Shown: positions 32,166 through 41,035 of the stretch, one piece after another | Layout of the letters: the number at the start of each line of letters is the position of its first letter | Position numbering within the stretch: position 1 is the stretch's first letter | From: Burkholderiaceae bacterium | Lineage (GTDB): Bacteria; Pseudomonadota; Gammaproteobacteria; Burkholderiales; Burkholderiaceae_C | DNA length: 64,000 nt | Direction: 5' to 3' | Assembly (NCBI GenBank): GCA_026125795.1 | Contig: JAHCKM010000002.1 | Coordinates: 1,674,001 to 1,738,000 of the forward strand | Program-made: the position numbers and the translations under genes | The notes under the pieces: generated by a model | Databases searched by the model: none | What the model saw: only the letters and a program-made list of their open reading frames with translations | Told to the model about the DNA's origin: nothing

Positions 32166-32819
32166 TCAGAAGTGGAACCGGCTCGGTTCGTCGAAGCCGC
32201 GCAGGCGCGGCGCCACGGTGTCGAACAGATCCTGCGTCTCGAAACGCGAATCGGCCAGGCGCTGCACGCGCACCGCGCGCATCACCGGCTCGTCGCCGAC
32301 GATGGCCAACATGCGCCCGCCGGGCGCGAGCTGCTGCAGCAGCGCCTGCGGCACCGCGTGCGTCGAGCCGGACAGCACGATGGCGTCGAACGGCGCTTCA
32401 TCGGGCAGGCCGCGCGCGCCGTCGGCCTCGCGCACCTTGGCGTTGCCGATGCCGGCGCGCTGCAGGTTGCGGCTGGCCATGGCGGCCAGACTGGGTTGGA
32501 TCTCCAGACTGATCACCGAGCGCGCGCGGTGCGCCAGCAGCGCAGCCATGAAGCCCGAGCCGGCACCGACCTCGAGCACGCGCTCGTGGCGCTGCAGGTT
32601 GAGCTCCTGCAGCATGCGGGCCTCCACCTTGGGCGCCAGCATGCATTGGCCCTCGGGCAGTGGCACCTCGGTGTCGACGAAGGCGAGCGCGCGATACGCC
32701 GGCGGCACGAAGTCTTCGCGCCGCACCAGCGCCAGCAACTCCAGCACGGCGGGATCGAGCACGTTCCACGGCCGGATCTGCTGCTCGATCATGTTGAAGC
32801 GCGCTTGTTCGACGTTCAT
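32166..32819 (-). CDS. Protein-L-isoaspartate O-methyltransferase family protein
   Basis: 217 residues. The fold is a class I methyltransferase of the PIMT family: MIEQQIRPWNVLDPAVLELL at the N-terminus, REDFVPPAYRALAFVD, VLEVGAGSGFMAALLA (SAM motif I), then GARGLPDEAPFDAIVLSGS. It differs from canonical Pcm, where motif I is usually VGTGSGYQ and the motif after DG-x2-G is APYDAI-x-VTA. It is the paralogue regularly found beside tolC in betaproteobacteria, so isoaspartyl repair activity is possible but not proven. The start ATG 32819 begins with the family consensus MNVEQARFNMIEQQIRPW. Confidence 0.88.
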   Translation of the reverse strand: MNVEQARFNMIEQQIRPWNVLDPAVLELLALVRREDFVPPAYRALAFVDTEVPLPEGQCMLAPKVEARMLQELNLQRHERVLEVGAGSGFMAALLAHRARSVISLEIQPSLAAMASRNLQRAGIGNAKVREADGARGLPDEAPFDAIVLSGSTHAVPQALLQQLAPGGRMLAIVGDEPVMRAVRVQRLADSRFETQDLFDTVAPRLRGFDEPSRFHF

Positions 32820-32869
32820 GGCTCGGGCCGGTTCAAGTCAAAGCCGCAAATTCTATGGCCCCGGACACG

Positions 32870-32986
32870 GGGCACTCGGCATCCTTCGCGCTGCGCGCTC
32901 CGGAACTCGCCTTCGCAGCGGCTCATTGGGCATCCTCCGGCCTGCAGCCTCCGGAATTCGCCTTGGGAGCGGGGCCTGGCGGCTCA
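32870..32986. repeat. Two degenerate tandem copies of a dispersed intergenic repeat
   Basis: The 164-bp gap between the TetR stop and the methyltransferase start contains two related units of about 55-60 bp. Each has a GGGCAT/GGCATCC part, a CTCCGGAA centre, then (A/T)TCGCCTT-x-G-AGCGG and a final CGGCTCAT. The second unit shares a 17-bp core with 12043-12059. It ends on the stop codon of the TetR gene (TCA at 32984-32986). Confidence 0.6.
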
Positions 32987-33646
32987 TGCCGCGGCTGCGC
33001 GACGCGCGCCGCGCGTGCGCAGCAAGCCGCGCACGATCAGGTCGACGTGCGCGCGCACGAACTCGTGCGGCTCGAAGCCGACGCGGTGCTCGGTGCAGGC
33101 GCCCACCGAGTGCTTGTGCACGCACAGCATCACCATCGGCAGGCACAGCGAGTGCACGACGTTCGGGATGTCGAGCGACTCGAACTCGCCGCTGTGAATC
33201 CCGCGCTGGACGATCCCCGCAACCAGCTCCTCGGCGGGGCGGATCACCTCGTTGAGGTAGAACTCGGCGATCTCGGGGAAGTTGCGCACCTCGGTGATCA
33301 CCAGCTTGAACACGCCCGAAGTGGGGCTGTCGAACACTTCGAGCCACCAGCGGCTGAACACCTCGCGCAACAGCTCGGCCACCGGCCCGCGGTGCTGTTC
33401 AGCCGCCGCCGCGCCGGCGGCGATGCGCGATGACAGGTGCTCGCGGATCACCGCCTTGAGCAGTTCTTCCTTGCTGGGGTAGTAGAGGTAGAGCGTGCCC
33501 TTGGAAACGCCGGCACGCTGCGCCACCTCTTCGGCACGCGTGGCGGCGAAGCCCTTTTCGACGAACAGCTCCAAGGCGGCGTCGAGCAGCTGTTGCGGAC
33601 GGGCCTCCTTGAGGCGCCGACGGGACGTCGAGGTGGTGTCGTTCAT
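32984..33646 (-). CDS. TetR/AcrR-family transcriptional regulator
   Basis: 220 residues. The N-terminal HTH is standard: QQLLDAALELFVEKGFAATR, then AGVSKGTLYLYYPSKEELLK, in which the recognition helix lies. The larger C-terminal domain (TetR_C, about residues 85-205) would bind a ligand and dimerise. The Lys-Glu-Glu-Leu turn and the YYPSK wording are typical of AcrR-like repressors of efflux or lipid genes. A perfect 14-bp palindrome lies 10-23 bp before its start in the gap to uppP, so autorepression is likely, with possible control of the divergent gene. Ligand unknown. Confidence 0.92.
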   Translation of the reverse strand: MNDTTSTSRRRLKEARPQQLLDAALELFVEKGFAATRAEEVAQRAGVSKGTLYLYYPSKEELLKAVIREHLSSRIAAGAAAAEQHRGPVAELLREVFSRWWLEVFDSPTSGVFKLVITEVRNFPEIAEFYLNEVIRPAEELVAGIVQRGIHSGEFESLDIPNVVHSLCLPMVMLCVHKHSVGACTEHRVGFEPHEFVRAHVDLIVRGLLRTRGARRAAAA

Positions 33647-33655
33647 GAGTTAATG

Positions 33656-33669
33656 ACTGACCGGTCAGT
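33656..33669. promoter_or_regulatory. TetR-type operator palindrome
   Basis: ACTGACCGGTCAGT is a perfect 14-bp palindrome centred between tetR (start 33646) and uppP (start 33774). The half-site TGACCGGTCA belongs to the sequence type bound by many AcrR/TetR repressors. It sits 10 bp upstream of the tetR start, where it would overlap the tetR promoter. It is about 105 bp from the uppP start, so control of uppP is possible but less certain. Confidence 0.75.
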
Positions 33670-33773
33670 AATGTAGCCCCGCGATCGGGTGCGGTCAACC
33701 GGGCGGAGGCCGCCAGCTCAGCACAGGGGCGGCCCGTATCATGCGCGGCTGCTTTTTGGCGTGGAGGGACGGC

Positions 33774-34598
33774 GTGGACATCGTGTTGTTGGGCAAGGCG
33801 GCGGTGATGGGCATCGTCGAAGGCCTGACCGAGTTCCTGCCGATTTCGTCCACCGGGCACCTGATCCTCGCCGGCAGCCTGCTCGGCATGCACGACGACA
33901 AGGCCAAGGTGTTCGACATCGCGATCCAAAGCGGCGCGATGCTGGCCGTGATCCTGGTGTACTGGCAGCGCTTGCGCGACACGGTGACCGGCCTGGCCAG
34001 CAGCGCGCAGGCGCGTGCCTTCGTGATCAACGTGGCGATCGCCTTCGCGCCGGCGGTGCTGCTCGGACTGCTGCTCGGCAAGGCGATCAAGGCCCACCTG
34101 TTCAACGCGCCGGTGGTGGCCGCCAGTTTCGTGCTCGGCGGACTGATCATCCTGTGGGCCGAGCGCCGGCCGGCCTCCAGAGCGCACATTCACTCGGTCG
34201 ACGCGATGACACCGTGGGATGCGCTGAAGGTCGGCCTCGCGCAGTGCGTGGCGATGATTCCCGGCACCAGCCGCTCGGGCGCCACCATCATCGGCGGCAT
34301 GTTGTTCGGGCTGTCGCGCGCGGCAGCCACGGAATTCAGCTTCTACCTCGCGATTCCCACGCTGATGGGCGCCGGCGCATACAGCCTGTACAAGGAGCGC
34401 GCGTTGCTCTCGGCCGCCGACTGGCCGGTGTTCGCGGTCGGCGGCGTGGTGTCGTTCGTCTGCGCCTATGCCTGCGTGCGCTGGTTGCTGCGCTACATCG
34501 CCACGCACACCTTCGTGCCGTTTGCGTGGTACCGCATCGCGTTCGGCATCGTCGTGCTGGCCACCGCCTGGGGCGGATGGGTCGAATGGGCCGAGTAG
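33774..34598 (+). CDS. uppP: Undecaprenyl-diphosphatase
   Basis: 274 residues from the GTG at 33774, which has a good ribosome binding site (GGAGGGA) 6 bp upstream; E. coli UppP is 273 residues. It dephosphorylates undecaprenyl pyrophosphate outside the membrane to recycle the lipid carrier for peptidoglycan, O-antigen and exopolysaccharide, and confers bacitracin resistance when raised. [19 protein letters not shown] carries the essential Glu-rich motif, and [15 protein letters not shown] is the second active-site motif. About eight membrane helices are visible. It is divergent from the TetR gene. It supports the exopolysaccharide system, which consumes the same carrier. Confidence 0.96.
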   Translation: MDIVLLGKAAVMGIVEGLTEFLPISSTGHLILAGSLLGMHDDKAKVFDIAIQSGAMLAVILVYWQRLRDTVTGLASSAQARAFVINVAIAFAPAVLLGLLLGKAIKAHLFNAPVVAASFVLGGLIILWAERRPASRAHIHSVDAMTPWDALKVGLAQCVAMIPGTSRSGATIIGGMLFGLSRAAATEFSFYLAIPTLMGAGAYSLYKERALLSAADWPVFAVGGVVSFVCAYACVRWLLRYIATHTFVPFAWYRIAFGIVVLATAWGGWVEWAE

Positions 34599-34601
34599 GG
34601 C

Positions 34602-35282
34602 TCAGCGACGTCGGAACACCAGATCCTGCGCCGGTTGGCCGAGCCGGTCGCCACGGCGCTCGAACTTGGTCAGCGGCCGGTACGCGGGCCGCGGTGCAAA
34701 GCCCTGCGCCGTGTTGACGAGCAACGGCTCGGCGCTCAACACCTCGAGCATCTGCTGCGCGTACGGCGCCCAATCGGTGGCCAGGTGCAGCGTGGCGCCG
34801 GCGGCAAGGCGCGATGCCAGCAGCGACACCAGCGGCGCCTGGATCAATCGTCGCTTGTGGTGCCGTTTCTTCGGCCAGGGGTCGGGGAAGAACACCATCG
34901 CGCCGGCCAGCGATGCGGGAGACAGCATCTGCTCGAGCACGGCCACGGCGTCGTGCTGCACGATGCGCACGTTGCGCAACCGGCGCGCTTCGATGTGCTG
35001 CAGCAGCGCGCCGACGCCCGGCGCATGGACCTCGACGCCGAGAAAGTCGAGCTGCGACGATGCGGCTGCGATCGCGGCCGTGGCGTCGCCCATGCCGAAG
35101 CCGATCTCGAGGATCAGCGGTGCCACGCGGCCGAATGCCGCGGCGGCGTCGAGCGGCCGGCCGGTGAACGGCAGCACGTAGTTCGGCGCCAGTTCGCGCA
35201 GCGCGCGCTGCTGGCCGCTGCCCATGCGGCCGGCGCGCAGCACGTAGCTGCGCACGCGGCGTTCGTGCACGGGCTCGTCCAC
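34602..35282 (-). CDS. trmB: tRNA (guanine-N7-)-methyltransferase
   Basis: 226 residues. It makes m7G46 in tRNAs. [20 protein letters not shown] is the normal N-terminus of betaproteobacterial Trm[12 protein letters not shown] is the SAM site, and [16 protein letters not shown] is the diagnostic TrmB motif. It ends with [13 protein letters not shown]. No ATG precedes the conserved part after the upstream gene's stop at 35288, so a GTG at 35282 is the likely start, 5 bp after that stop. This suggests cotranscription with the phospholipase-D-family gene. It converges with uppP, with a gap of only 3 bp. Confidence 0.94.
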   Translation of the reverse strand: MDEPVHERRVRSYVLRAGRMGSGQQRALRELAPNYVLPFTGRPLDAAAAFGRVAPLILEIGFGMGDATAAIAAASSQLDFLGVEVHAPGVGALLQHIEARRLRNVRIVQHDAVAVLEQMLSPASLAGAMVFFPDPWPKKRHHKRRLIQAPLVSLLASRLAAGATLHLATDWAPYAQQMLEVLSAEPLLVNTAQGFAPRPAYRPLTKFERRGDRLGQPAQDLVFRRR

Positions 35283-35287
35283 GGCCT

Positions 35288-36868
35288 CTACAGCAGGTCT
35301 TCGCTGACGAAGTGCGACAGCATCCACAGCCACAGCCGCGACAGCGGCGTTGCGCCGGGCTCGGCGCGCGTGACCACTTCTTGCTCGCCGTTGCGCGACA
35401 CCCACTCGATGTGGTCGCCGTCCGCCGCCAACCGCAGCTTGTAGGCGCCGGCCAGATGTCCGCCGCGCTCCACCAGGCTCGACAGCTCGTTGGCCAGCAC
35501 CGGGCTTTCGATCGACACGCTCACCTCGGTGTTGGCACGCGCTGAGCGCGCATCGAGGTTCATCGAACCGACCAGCACCCAGCGCCGGTCGATCACCCCG
35601 ACCTTGGCATGCAGCCGCACGGCCGAGGAGCGAAAGATGCCGAGGTCGTTGGACTGCGCGACCAGCTGTCCGCCGAGCTCGTGGATCTCGACGCCGGCGC
35701 GCAGCATCTCATGCCGGTAGCGCGCATAGGCAAAGTGCACCAGCGGCTCGTCGGTGGCGTCGGCCGCGTTGGTGAGCACGCTGACGCGCACGCCGTGGCC
35801 GACCGTCTCGCGCAGCAGCCGGACACCGAGCTCGCCCGGGATGAAGTAGGGCGACGCCATCAGCACCTCGGAGCGCGCGGCGCGCATCATCTGGACCGCC
35901 TCGAAGAACGCGGTGCCCTCGGCGGACTGGCTTCGCTTGCGTCCCACCTTGTCGGGCGGATCGACCAGCACGCGCGCCGGCGCGTGGTGCAGGCTGAGCC
36001 GGCCGTCGTCGAGCTCGCGCGCGACGCTGGCGCGCCCGAACAGGTCGCGCGGCTCGACCGTCCACTCGCCCGACTGCGCCTGCACGCGCCGCGCAAAGCT
36101 GTGCCGCGCCGATGCCGGGTCGGCCGCAAGGCGGGCGATGCTGCCGATCGGATAGCTGTGTTCGCTGTTCCAGTAGGCGTCGAAGGCGCCCGAGAGCTGG
36201 CGCACCACCGCGCCGCCGGCCAGCACGTCGAGGTCGACGAAGTTGGCCGCGCTGCCCGACATGAAGTACTCGTCACCGATGTTGCGCCCGCCGACCACCG
36301 CCAGCGTGTTGTCGGCCACGAACAGCTTGTTGTGCATGCGCTGGTTGATGCGGCCGAACTCGTGCAGCGAGGCCAGCACGCGCCGCGTGATGGAGACAGA
36401 ACGCGACGGCAACGGGTTGAACAGACGCACCTCCACGTTGTCGTGCGCCGCGAAGTCGGTGTACAGCGCGTCGTGGCCGGTGGTGTAGAAGTCGTCGAGC
36501 AGCAGCCGCACGCGCACGCCGCGCGCCGCGGCGTCGCGCAACTCGCGCAGGAAGCGATGGCCGACGCCGTCGTCGTGCACCTGGTAGTACTGTGCATCGA
36601 TCGAACGCGTGGCGCGCCGCGCCAGCGCGATGCGGGCGTCGAGCGAGTAGTCGCCGCTGGGCAGCACGCGAAAGCCCGAACGCGTGTGCTCGGTCTCGGG
36701 CGTCGACGCGCTGGCGATGCGCGCCAGCGGCGTGTCGGCGGTGTCAGCGAACGCAAAGCTGGCGTTGCGCTCCACGCTGCCCGGCAGGCTGGCGCAGCCC
36801 TGCAGCGCCAGCACCAGCCACAGGCCCCACGCTGCAAGGCGCGAGGCGGCGGATGCGGGCAGCGGCAT
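35288..36868 (-). CDS. Phospholipase D family lipoprotein (ClsC/YmdC-like cardiolipin synthase)
   Basis: 526 residues from ATG 36868. A lipoprotein signal is visible (LVLALQGC, lipidated C25). Two HKD motifs form the active site: H179-N-K181-L-F-V-A-D186 in the first half and HAKVGVID near residue 418 in the second, each followed by a GG(R/S)N or GSMN turn ([23 protein letters not shown]). Length and motif order fit the ClsC/YmdC class, which forms cardiolipin by phosphatidyl transfer. The lipobox suggests that it works at the periplasmic membrane face. TrmB follows 5 bp later. Other phosphodiesterase activity of PLD enzymes cannot be ruled out. Confidence 0.88.
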   Translation of the reverse strand: MPLPASAASRLAAWGLWLVLALQGCASLPGSVERNASFAFADTADTPLARIASASTPETEHTRSGFRVLPSGDYSLDARIALARRATRSIDAQYYQVHDDGVGHRFLRELRDAAARGVRVRLLLDDFYTTGHDALYTDFAAHDNVEVRLFNPLPSRSVSITRRVLASLHEFGRINQRMHNKLFVADNTLAVVGGRNIGDEYFMSGSAANFVDLDVLAGGAVVRQLSGAFDAYWNSEHSYPIGSIARLAADPASARHSFARRVQAQSGEWTVEPRDLFGRASVARELDDGRLSLHHAPARVLVDPPDKVGRKRSQSAEGTAFFEAVQMMRAARSEVLMASPYFIPGELGVRLLRETVGHGVRVSVLTNAADATDEPLVHFAYARYRHEMLRAGVEIHELGGQLVAQSNDLGIFRSSAVRLHAKVGVIDRRWVLVGSMNLDARSARANTEVSVSIESPVLANELSSLVERGGHLAGAYKLRLAADGDHIEWVSRNGEQEVVTRAEPGATPLSRLWLWMLSHFVSEDLL

Positions 36869-36898
36869 GGCGCGAATTCTATGCAGGGTCCCCTCGAC

Positions 36899-36904
36899 TA
36901 GAAT
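36899..36904 (+). promoter_or_regulatory. Candidate -10 element of tRNA-Gly
   Basis: TAGAAT lies 10 bp before the mature tRNA start, in the same CTAGAATCG context seen before phaR. The region 17 bp further upstream (ATTCTA) is a poor -35. The promoter would overlap the divergent start of the phospholipase-D-family gene at 36868. Confidence 0.4.
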
Positions 36905-36914
36905 CGCCGGCACT

Positions 36915-36988
36915 GCGGGCGTCGTTCAATGGCAGGACCTGAGCTTCCCAAGCTCAAGACGTGGGTTCGATTCCCATCGCCCGCTCCA
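36915..36988 (+). tRNA. tRNA-Gly (anticodon CCC)
   Basis: A 74-nt cloverleaf with the 3' CCA encoded. The acceptor stem GCGGGCG pairs with CGCCCGC. The D-arm contains TTCAATGGCAGGA. The anticodon stem TGAGC/GCTCA encloses the loop TTCCCAA, giving anticodon CCC, which reads GGG. The T-arm is GTGGG-TTCGATT-CCCAT. It closely resembles the E. coli glyU tRNA. It is a single tRNA gene, between the divergent PLD gene and the GGDEF-like gene. Confidence 0.96.
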
Positions 36989-37055
36989 GATGCCCTGAGA
37001 CCCGCCCGGCCGCCCGAAGGGGCGAAGACCGGAGGGCGAAGCCCGAAGGTACCCA

Positions 37056-37982
37056 GTGAGCCCCATCCAGCTGCTGGTTGAAGGCGCTCCAGCGCCCGAC
37101 CTCGCCACGTCGGCGCTCGGGCCGTTCGTCGTCCAGGCCTGTGCCGGACTCGATGACGTGGCGCGGCACATGCAACAAAGCCGTTTTGACGCGCTGCTGC
37201 TGCAGGTCAACACGGCGCCGCAGATGCATGCGCTGCTGCAGTGGAACGCCTTGTCGCTGGCCGCGCTCGACATGGCACTGGTGGTGCTGATGCCCGAGCC
37301 GGGCGGCAACGACGTGTCGCGGCTGCTGCAGCTCGGTGTACAGGAGGTGGTGCCGCTGCGCGAAGCGGGCGCCGCACGCATCGCACTGGCGCTGCGCCAA
37401 TCGGTGGAACGCAAGCGCCTCGAGCTGGCGGCGCGGCGCGCCCATGCAACCGATCTGCGCACCGGACTGCCGAACCACGCGCAGCTGATGGAACACATGA
37501 CGCACCTGCTCGCGCTGCGCGAGCGGGAACCGGCGCCGATGGCGCTGCTCGTGCTGCGCATCGACGGCCTGGTTTCGGCCGAGGCGACATGGGGTGCGGA
37601 GTCTGCCAATGTGCTGCGGCGCAAGATCGCGGTGCGGCTGCGTTCCGGCCTGCGCGCGAGCGACGTGGTGGCTGCGCTGGGCGCCGATCGCTTCGCCGTC
37701 CTGCTGGCATGGATCGACGACGTGGCCGACGGCGACCGAGTCGCGGCCAAGCTGAGCGAAAGCCTGCGGCGGCCGCTGCACGTGGCCGGGCAGGACATCG
37801 TCGTGGCGGTCGGCACCGGTGTGGCGCGTTACCCGGGCGACGGCCGCGACGCCGAAACGCTGTTGCGACTGGCCGGCAGCCAGGCCGCGCTGCACAACGC
37901 GCAGGGCCGGGCGGGCTTTTCCGCGCGCGCCGCACGCGGCGACGGCGGCGCCGCCAACGACGAGCTGCCGACCCGGTTCTGA
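37056..37982 (+). CDS. Degenerate GGDEF-domain protein with N-terminal receiver-like domain
   Basis: 308 residues with GTG start 37056, preceded by AAGG at 6 bp. Residues 1-110 look like a pseudo-receiver (alternating hydrophobic strands, ALLLQVN, ALVVLMPEPGG, VQEVVPL) without a clear phospho-acceptor. Residues 130-285 align with a diguanylate cyclase: DLRTGLPNHAQLMEHM corresponds to the D-x-LTGLxNR motif. The active-site loop, however, reads GADRF instead of GG(D/E)EF, and the second metal/base-binding positions are altered, so cyclase activity is unlikely. It may bind GTP or c-di-GMP, or act by protein contact. The C-terminal 20 residues are low-complexity. Confidence 0.82.
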   Translation: MSPIQLLVEGAPAPDLATSALGPFVVQACAGLDDVARHMQQSRFDALLLQVNTAPQMHALLQWNALSLAALDMALVVLMPEPGGNDVSRLLQLGVQEVVPLREAGAARIALALRQSVERKRLELAARRAHATDLRTGLPNHAQLMEHMTHLLALREREPAPMALLVLRIDGLVSAEATWGAESANVLRRKIAVRLRSGLRASDVVAALGADRFAVLLAWIDDVADGDRVAAKLSESLRRPLHVAGQDIVVAVGTGVARYPGDGRDAETLLRLAGSQAALHNAQGRAGFSARAARGDGGAANDELPTRF

Positions 37983-37999
37983 GCGCTCACGGTCGCGCG

Positions 38000-40843
38000 T
38001 CAGCCCTCGGCAAGGCGCGCGGCGCGGCGTGCATCCAGCGTGGCGCCGAGCGTGTCGCGCAGGCGCTGCGCGTCGATCGGCTTGGTCAGGAAGTCGTTCA
38101 TGCCCGCATCGAGCGCGAGTTCGCGCTCCGAGGTGAGTGCGGCTGCAGTGAGGGCGATGATCGGCAGCGTTTCGGGATCATGCCGCTGGCGCAGCAACCG
38201 GGTGGCTTCGTACCCGCTCATCACCGGCATGTGCACGTCCATCAGCACGGCATCGAACGGCTGGCCGGCGCGTTCGGCCTGCGCCACCGCCTCGAGCGCC
38301 TGCGCGCCGTCGGCCGCCTGGGACACCACGACGCCCCATTGTTCGAGCATCGCCACAGCGATCGTCATGTTGACGGCGTTGTCCTCGGCCATCAGCACAC
38401 GCGCGCCTTCCAGCGGGCTGGTGTCGCCCTCGACGCCGAAGCCGGTGTCGGCGTCCTGCGACGTCGCGGCCGGCAGCGGAAGCTCGACCCAGAACGTGCT
38501 GCCGTGGCCCAGGCGGCTCTGCACCCCGACCTCGCCGCGCATCAGGTGCGCCAGCTCGCGGCAGATCGACAGCCCGAGCCCGGTGCCGCCGAAGCGGCGC
38601 GTGGTCGACTGGTCGGCCTGCGTGAACGGCGTGAACAGGCGCGCCTGCACGTCCGCATCGATGCCGGGCCCGGTGTCGCTCACCTCCACGCGCAGCCAGC
38701 CGGCGCGCGGCGCGGTGGCCAGCAGCGCGATGTGGCCGTCGCGCGTGAACTTGAGCGCGTTGTTCAGGTAGTTGGTCAGGATCTGGCGCAGGCGCACCGG
38801 ATCACCGAGCGCACGGCGCGGCAGCTCGCTGCGGATGGTCTGCCGGTAGGCCAATCCACGCGCATCGGCCAGCGTGCCGTAGACGCGGCCCAATGAGTGG
38901 AGCAGTGACGCGAGATCGAAGGCCACCTGCTCGATCAGCAGGCGTCCGGCCTCGATCTTGGACAGGTCGAGCACATCGGAGATCACCGCAGTCAGCGTTT
39001 CGGCGCTGTCGCCGATCTGGTCCAGATACTGCCTGCGCCGCGCCTCGTCGACTTCGGGCCGACGCGCCAGCCGTGCCAGACCCACCAGGCCGTTGAGCGG
39101 CGTGCGGATCTCGTGGCTGGTGTTGGCGAGGAACGCGCTCTTGGCGCGATTGGCCGCCTCGGCATCGTCGCGCGCCTTGGCCAGCGCCTGATCGGTGCGG
39201 CGCCGCTCGGTGATGTCCTCGACGATCCAGATCGTGCCGCCGCCCATGGGATGCCTGGGATCGACCGCCTTGGCCAGCATGCGGCACCAGAACACGCTGC
39301 CGTCGCGGCGCTTGAGTTCGCGCACGAACTCCACCGACTGGCCGCGCGCGAGGTCCGGTCCGATCTTGGCGCCGACCTCGGCGTATTCGGCATCGCTGCC
39401 CCACACCACGCGTCCGGGCTGACCGGTGAGCGTGCCGGGCGCCCAGCCGAGCATCTGCTCGAGGGCCGGATTGGCCTGCACAAACTTCTGCTCGCGCGTG
39501 AAGGCGATGCCGAGCGAGGCGTTCTGCAGCACCGCCTCGTGCGCCAGCCGCGTGCGTTCGGAATCGGAAATGTCGCGCCCGTTGAGCACGAGGTAGCGCT
39601 GGCCCTCGAGCTCGAACTGCGCGGCCGACAACAGCAGGGAAAACCGCTCGCCCGATCGTGCGACGAACTGCTGCGGCCAATCGGCCACCGTGCCGCGCTC
39701 GCGCAGCGCCGCCACGAAAGCGGCGCGCTGCTCGGGATCGGTCCAGATGCCCAGCTCGAGGGCGGTGTGGCCGATCGCCTCGTCGCGCGAATAACCCGAC
39801 ATGCGCGTGAAGGTGTCGTTGACCATCACGTAGCGGCCGGTCTCGAGATCGGTCAGCGTGATCAGGTCGGGGCTGGTGGCCACCAGGTGTGACAGCGTGG
39901 TCTGCGATCGCAGCAGCGCGTCCTGCGCGTTGTGCAGCTCGCTGATGTCGTCGAAGATCGACAGCACCGCGTCCTCGTCCGCCGACAGGCGGGTGGCGGT
40001 GGCGCGCAGGATCACCGCCCGGCCATCGTGCGTGCGGGCGCGGTACACCGTCGGCGGCAGGCGTTCGCCCGAGCGCACTGCGAGCATGCGTTGCCGTGCC
40101 AGCGCATGCTTGTCGGCCTCCAGGTGCGGCAACAGCGGGTACTCCCGCATCGTGGCCAGATCGGGGTAGCCGAACAAGCGCACCGCCGCCGCGTTGGCAT
40201 CGATCACGCGCCAGTCACGGTGCACCACAAGCGCCAGCGGCGAGGCTGCAAACAGCTCGCGGTAGCGCGCCTGGCGCTCTTCGCTGGCCCGCTGATGCAG
40301 CGCCATCGCGCGCGCCAGCATCACGCCGCAGGCCAGGCCCGCGCCGGCCAGCAGGAGGTGGTTGACGAGGCGACGTCCGACCGGCAGGTCGGTCAGCAGC
40401 GTCGCCCCGCCGATGGCGCCGGCGTGTTCCTCCCAGGCCAGGAAGGCCATCACCGACACGCCGATCAGGGTGGCGGAGACGCCGGCGCGCACGCTGACCG
40501 CCGCGCACAGGACCATGGGCAGCAGCGTGACGAACGCGATCACCGGCGCGTTGACTCCGAGCTGGCTCTGGTGCGCGTAGAAACTTACCAGCAACAGGGC
40601 ACCGATGTTGACCCCCAGCACGGCGCGTTGCGCCGCCGCGCCGCGCCAGCGCGTGGCCAGCAGCGAGATCACCGCGCCGGCCGCGAAGCAGCCCACGACC
40701 AGCGGGCGGAACGTGATGCGCAGCGTGGTGGTGGCCAGCAGCAGCGCGGCCAACGTGAACACCACGCCCGAGACCATCAGGAAGCGCCGCGCGATCAACG
40801 CACGGGCTTCCTCACCCGAATCGTGAGGCGCGAATCGCTTCAC
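38000..40843 (-). CDS. Hybrid sensor histidine kinase with membrane sensor, three PAS domains and C-terminal receiver
   Basis: 947 residues from a GTG at 40843 with GGAGA about 10 bp upstream. An N-terminal block of six to seven hydrophobic helices (about residues 20-190) serves as the membrane sensor. It is followed by three PAS/PAC units (about 200-320, 330-445 and 455-560; DISELHNAQ and DITERRRTD mark the linkers). The HisKA box HEIRTPLNGLVGL puts the phospho-His near 578, and the HATPase has NYLNNALKFT, DTGPGIDADVQ and GTGLGLSICREL. The receiver has AEDNAVN and the acceptor Asp in VLMDVHMPVMSGYEA (near 866). No Hpt domain is present, so the phosphorelay partner must be elsewhere. It is divergent from the TbpB-like lipoprotein gene. 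Confidence 0.93.
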   Translation of the reverse strand: MKRFAPHDSGEEARALIARRFLMVSGVVFTLAALLLATTTLRITFRPLVVGCFAAGAVISLLATRWRGAAAQRAVLGVNIGALLLVSFYAHQSQLGVNAPVIAFVTLLPMVLCAAVSVRAGVSATLIGVSVMAFLAWEEHAGAIGGATLLTDLPVGRRLVNHLLLAGAGLACGVMLARAMALHQRASEERQARYRELFAASPLALVVHRDWRVIDANAAAVRLFGYPDLATMREYPLLPHLEADKHALARQRMLAVRSGERLPPTVYRARTHDGRAVILRATATRLSADEDAVLSIFDDISELHNAQDALLRSQTTLSHLVATSPDLITLTDLETGRYVMVNDTFTRMSGYSRDEAIGHTALELGIWTDPEQRAAFVAALRERGTVADWPQQFVARSGERFSLLLSAAQFELEGQRYLVLNGRDISDSERTRLAHEAVLQNASLGIAFTREQKFVQANPALEQMLGWAPGTLTGQPGRVVWGSDAEYAEVGAKIGPDLARGQSVEFVRELKRRDGSVFWCRMLAKAVDPRHPMGGGTIWIVEDITERRRTDQALAKARDDAEAANRAKSAFLANTSHEIRTPLNGLVGLARLARRPEVDEARRRQYLDQIGDSAETLTAVISDVLDLSKIEAGRLLIEQVAFDLASLLHSLGRVYGTLADARGLAYRQTIRSELPRRALGDPVRLRQILTNYLNNALKFTRDGHIALLATAPRAGWLRVEVSDTGPGIDADVQARLFTPFTQADQSTTRRFGGTGLGLSICRELAHLMRGEVGVQSRLGHGSTFWVELPLPAATSQDADTGFGVEGDTSPLEGARVLMAEDNAVNMTIAVAMLEQWGVVVSQAADGAQALEAVAQAERAGQPFDAVLMDVHMPVMSGYEATRLLRQRHDPETLPIIALTAAALTSERELALDAGMNDFLTKPIDAQRLRDTLGATLDARRAARLAEG

Positions 40844-41035
40844 TGCGCTTGTCTCCGGTCGCAATAGGGGCAACCCAGCTGCGGGATTCTCGCAGGCGCG
40901 AAGACCGCACGCCGCCTGGGCGCAGCTGCGTAGCGCATCGGGCGACCGGGAGTGCGTAACACATGGCACCAAAGCCCGGGGTACACCGCGAGCGCACGAA
41001 CCACTAGCCTCCGGGCTCTGCTTTCGGAGACAAAG

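Noticed and set aside
32820-32983. A small gene in the gap between the methyltransferase and TetR genes
   Set aside because: The gap is explained by degenerate tandem repeats; no frame has a start with a ribosome binding site.
30405-33197. A 930-codon open frame on the plus strand opposite tolC and the methyltransferase gene
   Set aside because: Low-complexity antisense product of GC-rich codons; tolC and the methyltransferase fully explain the region.
36926-37816. Minus-strand frame running through the tRNA-Gly gene
   Set aside because: It reads through a perfect cloverleaf and is antisense to the GGDEF-like gene; no signal or motif.
38000-40972. Start of the hybrid kinase at an ATG at 40972
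   Set aside because: The 43 extra residues are Cys/Arg-rich and not family-like, whereas the GTG at 40843 has a good ribosome binding site.
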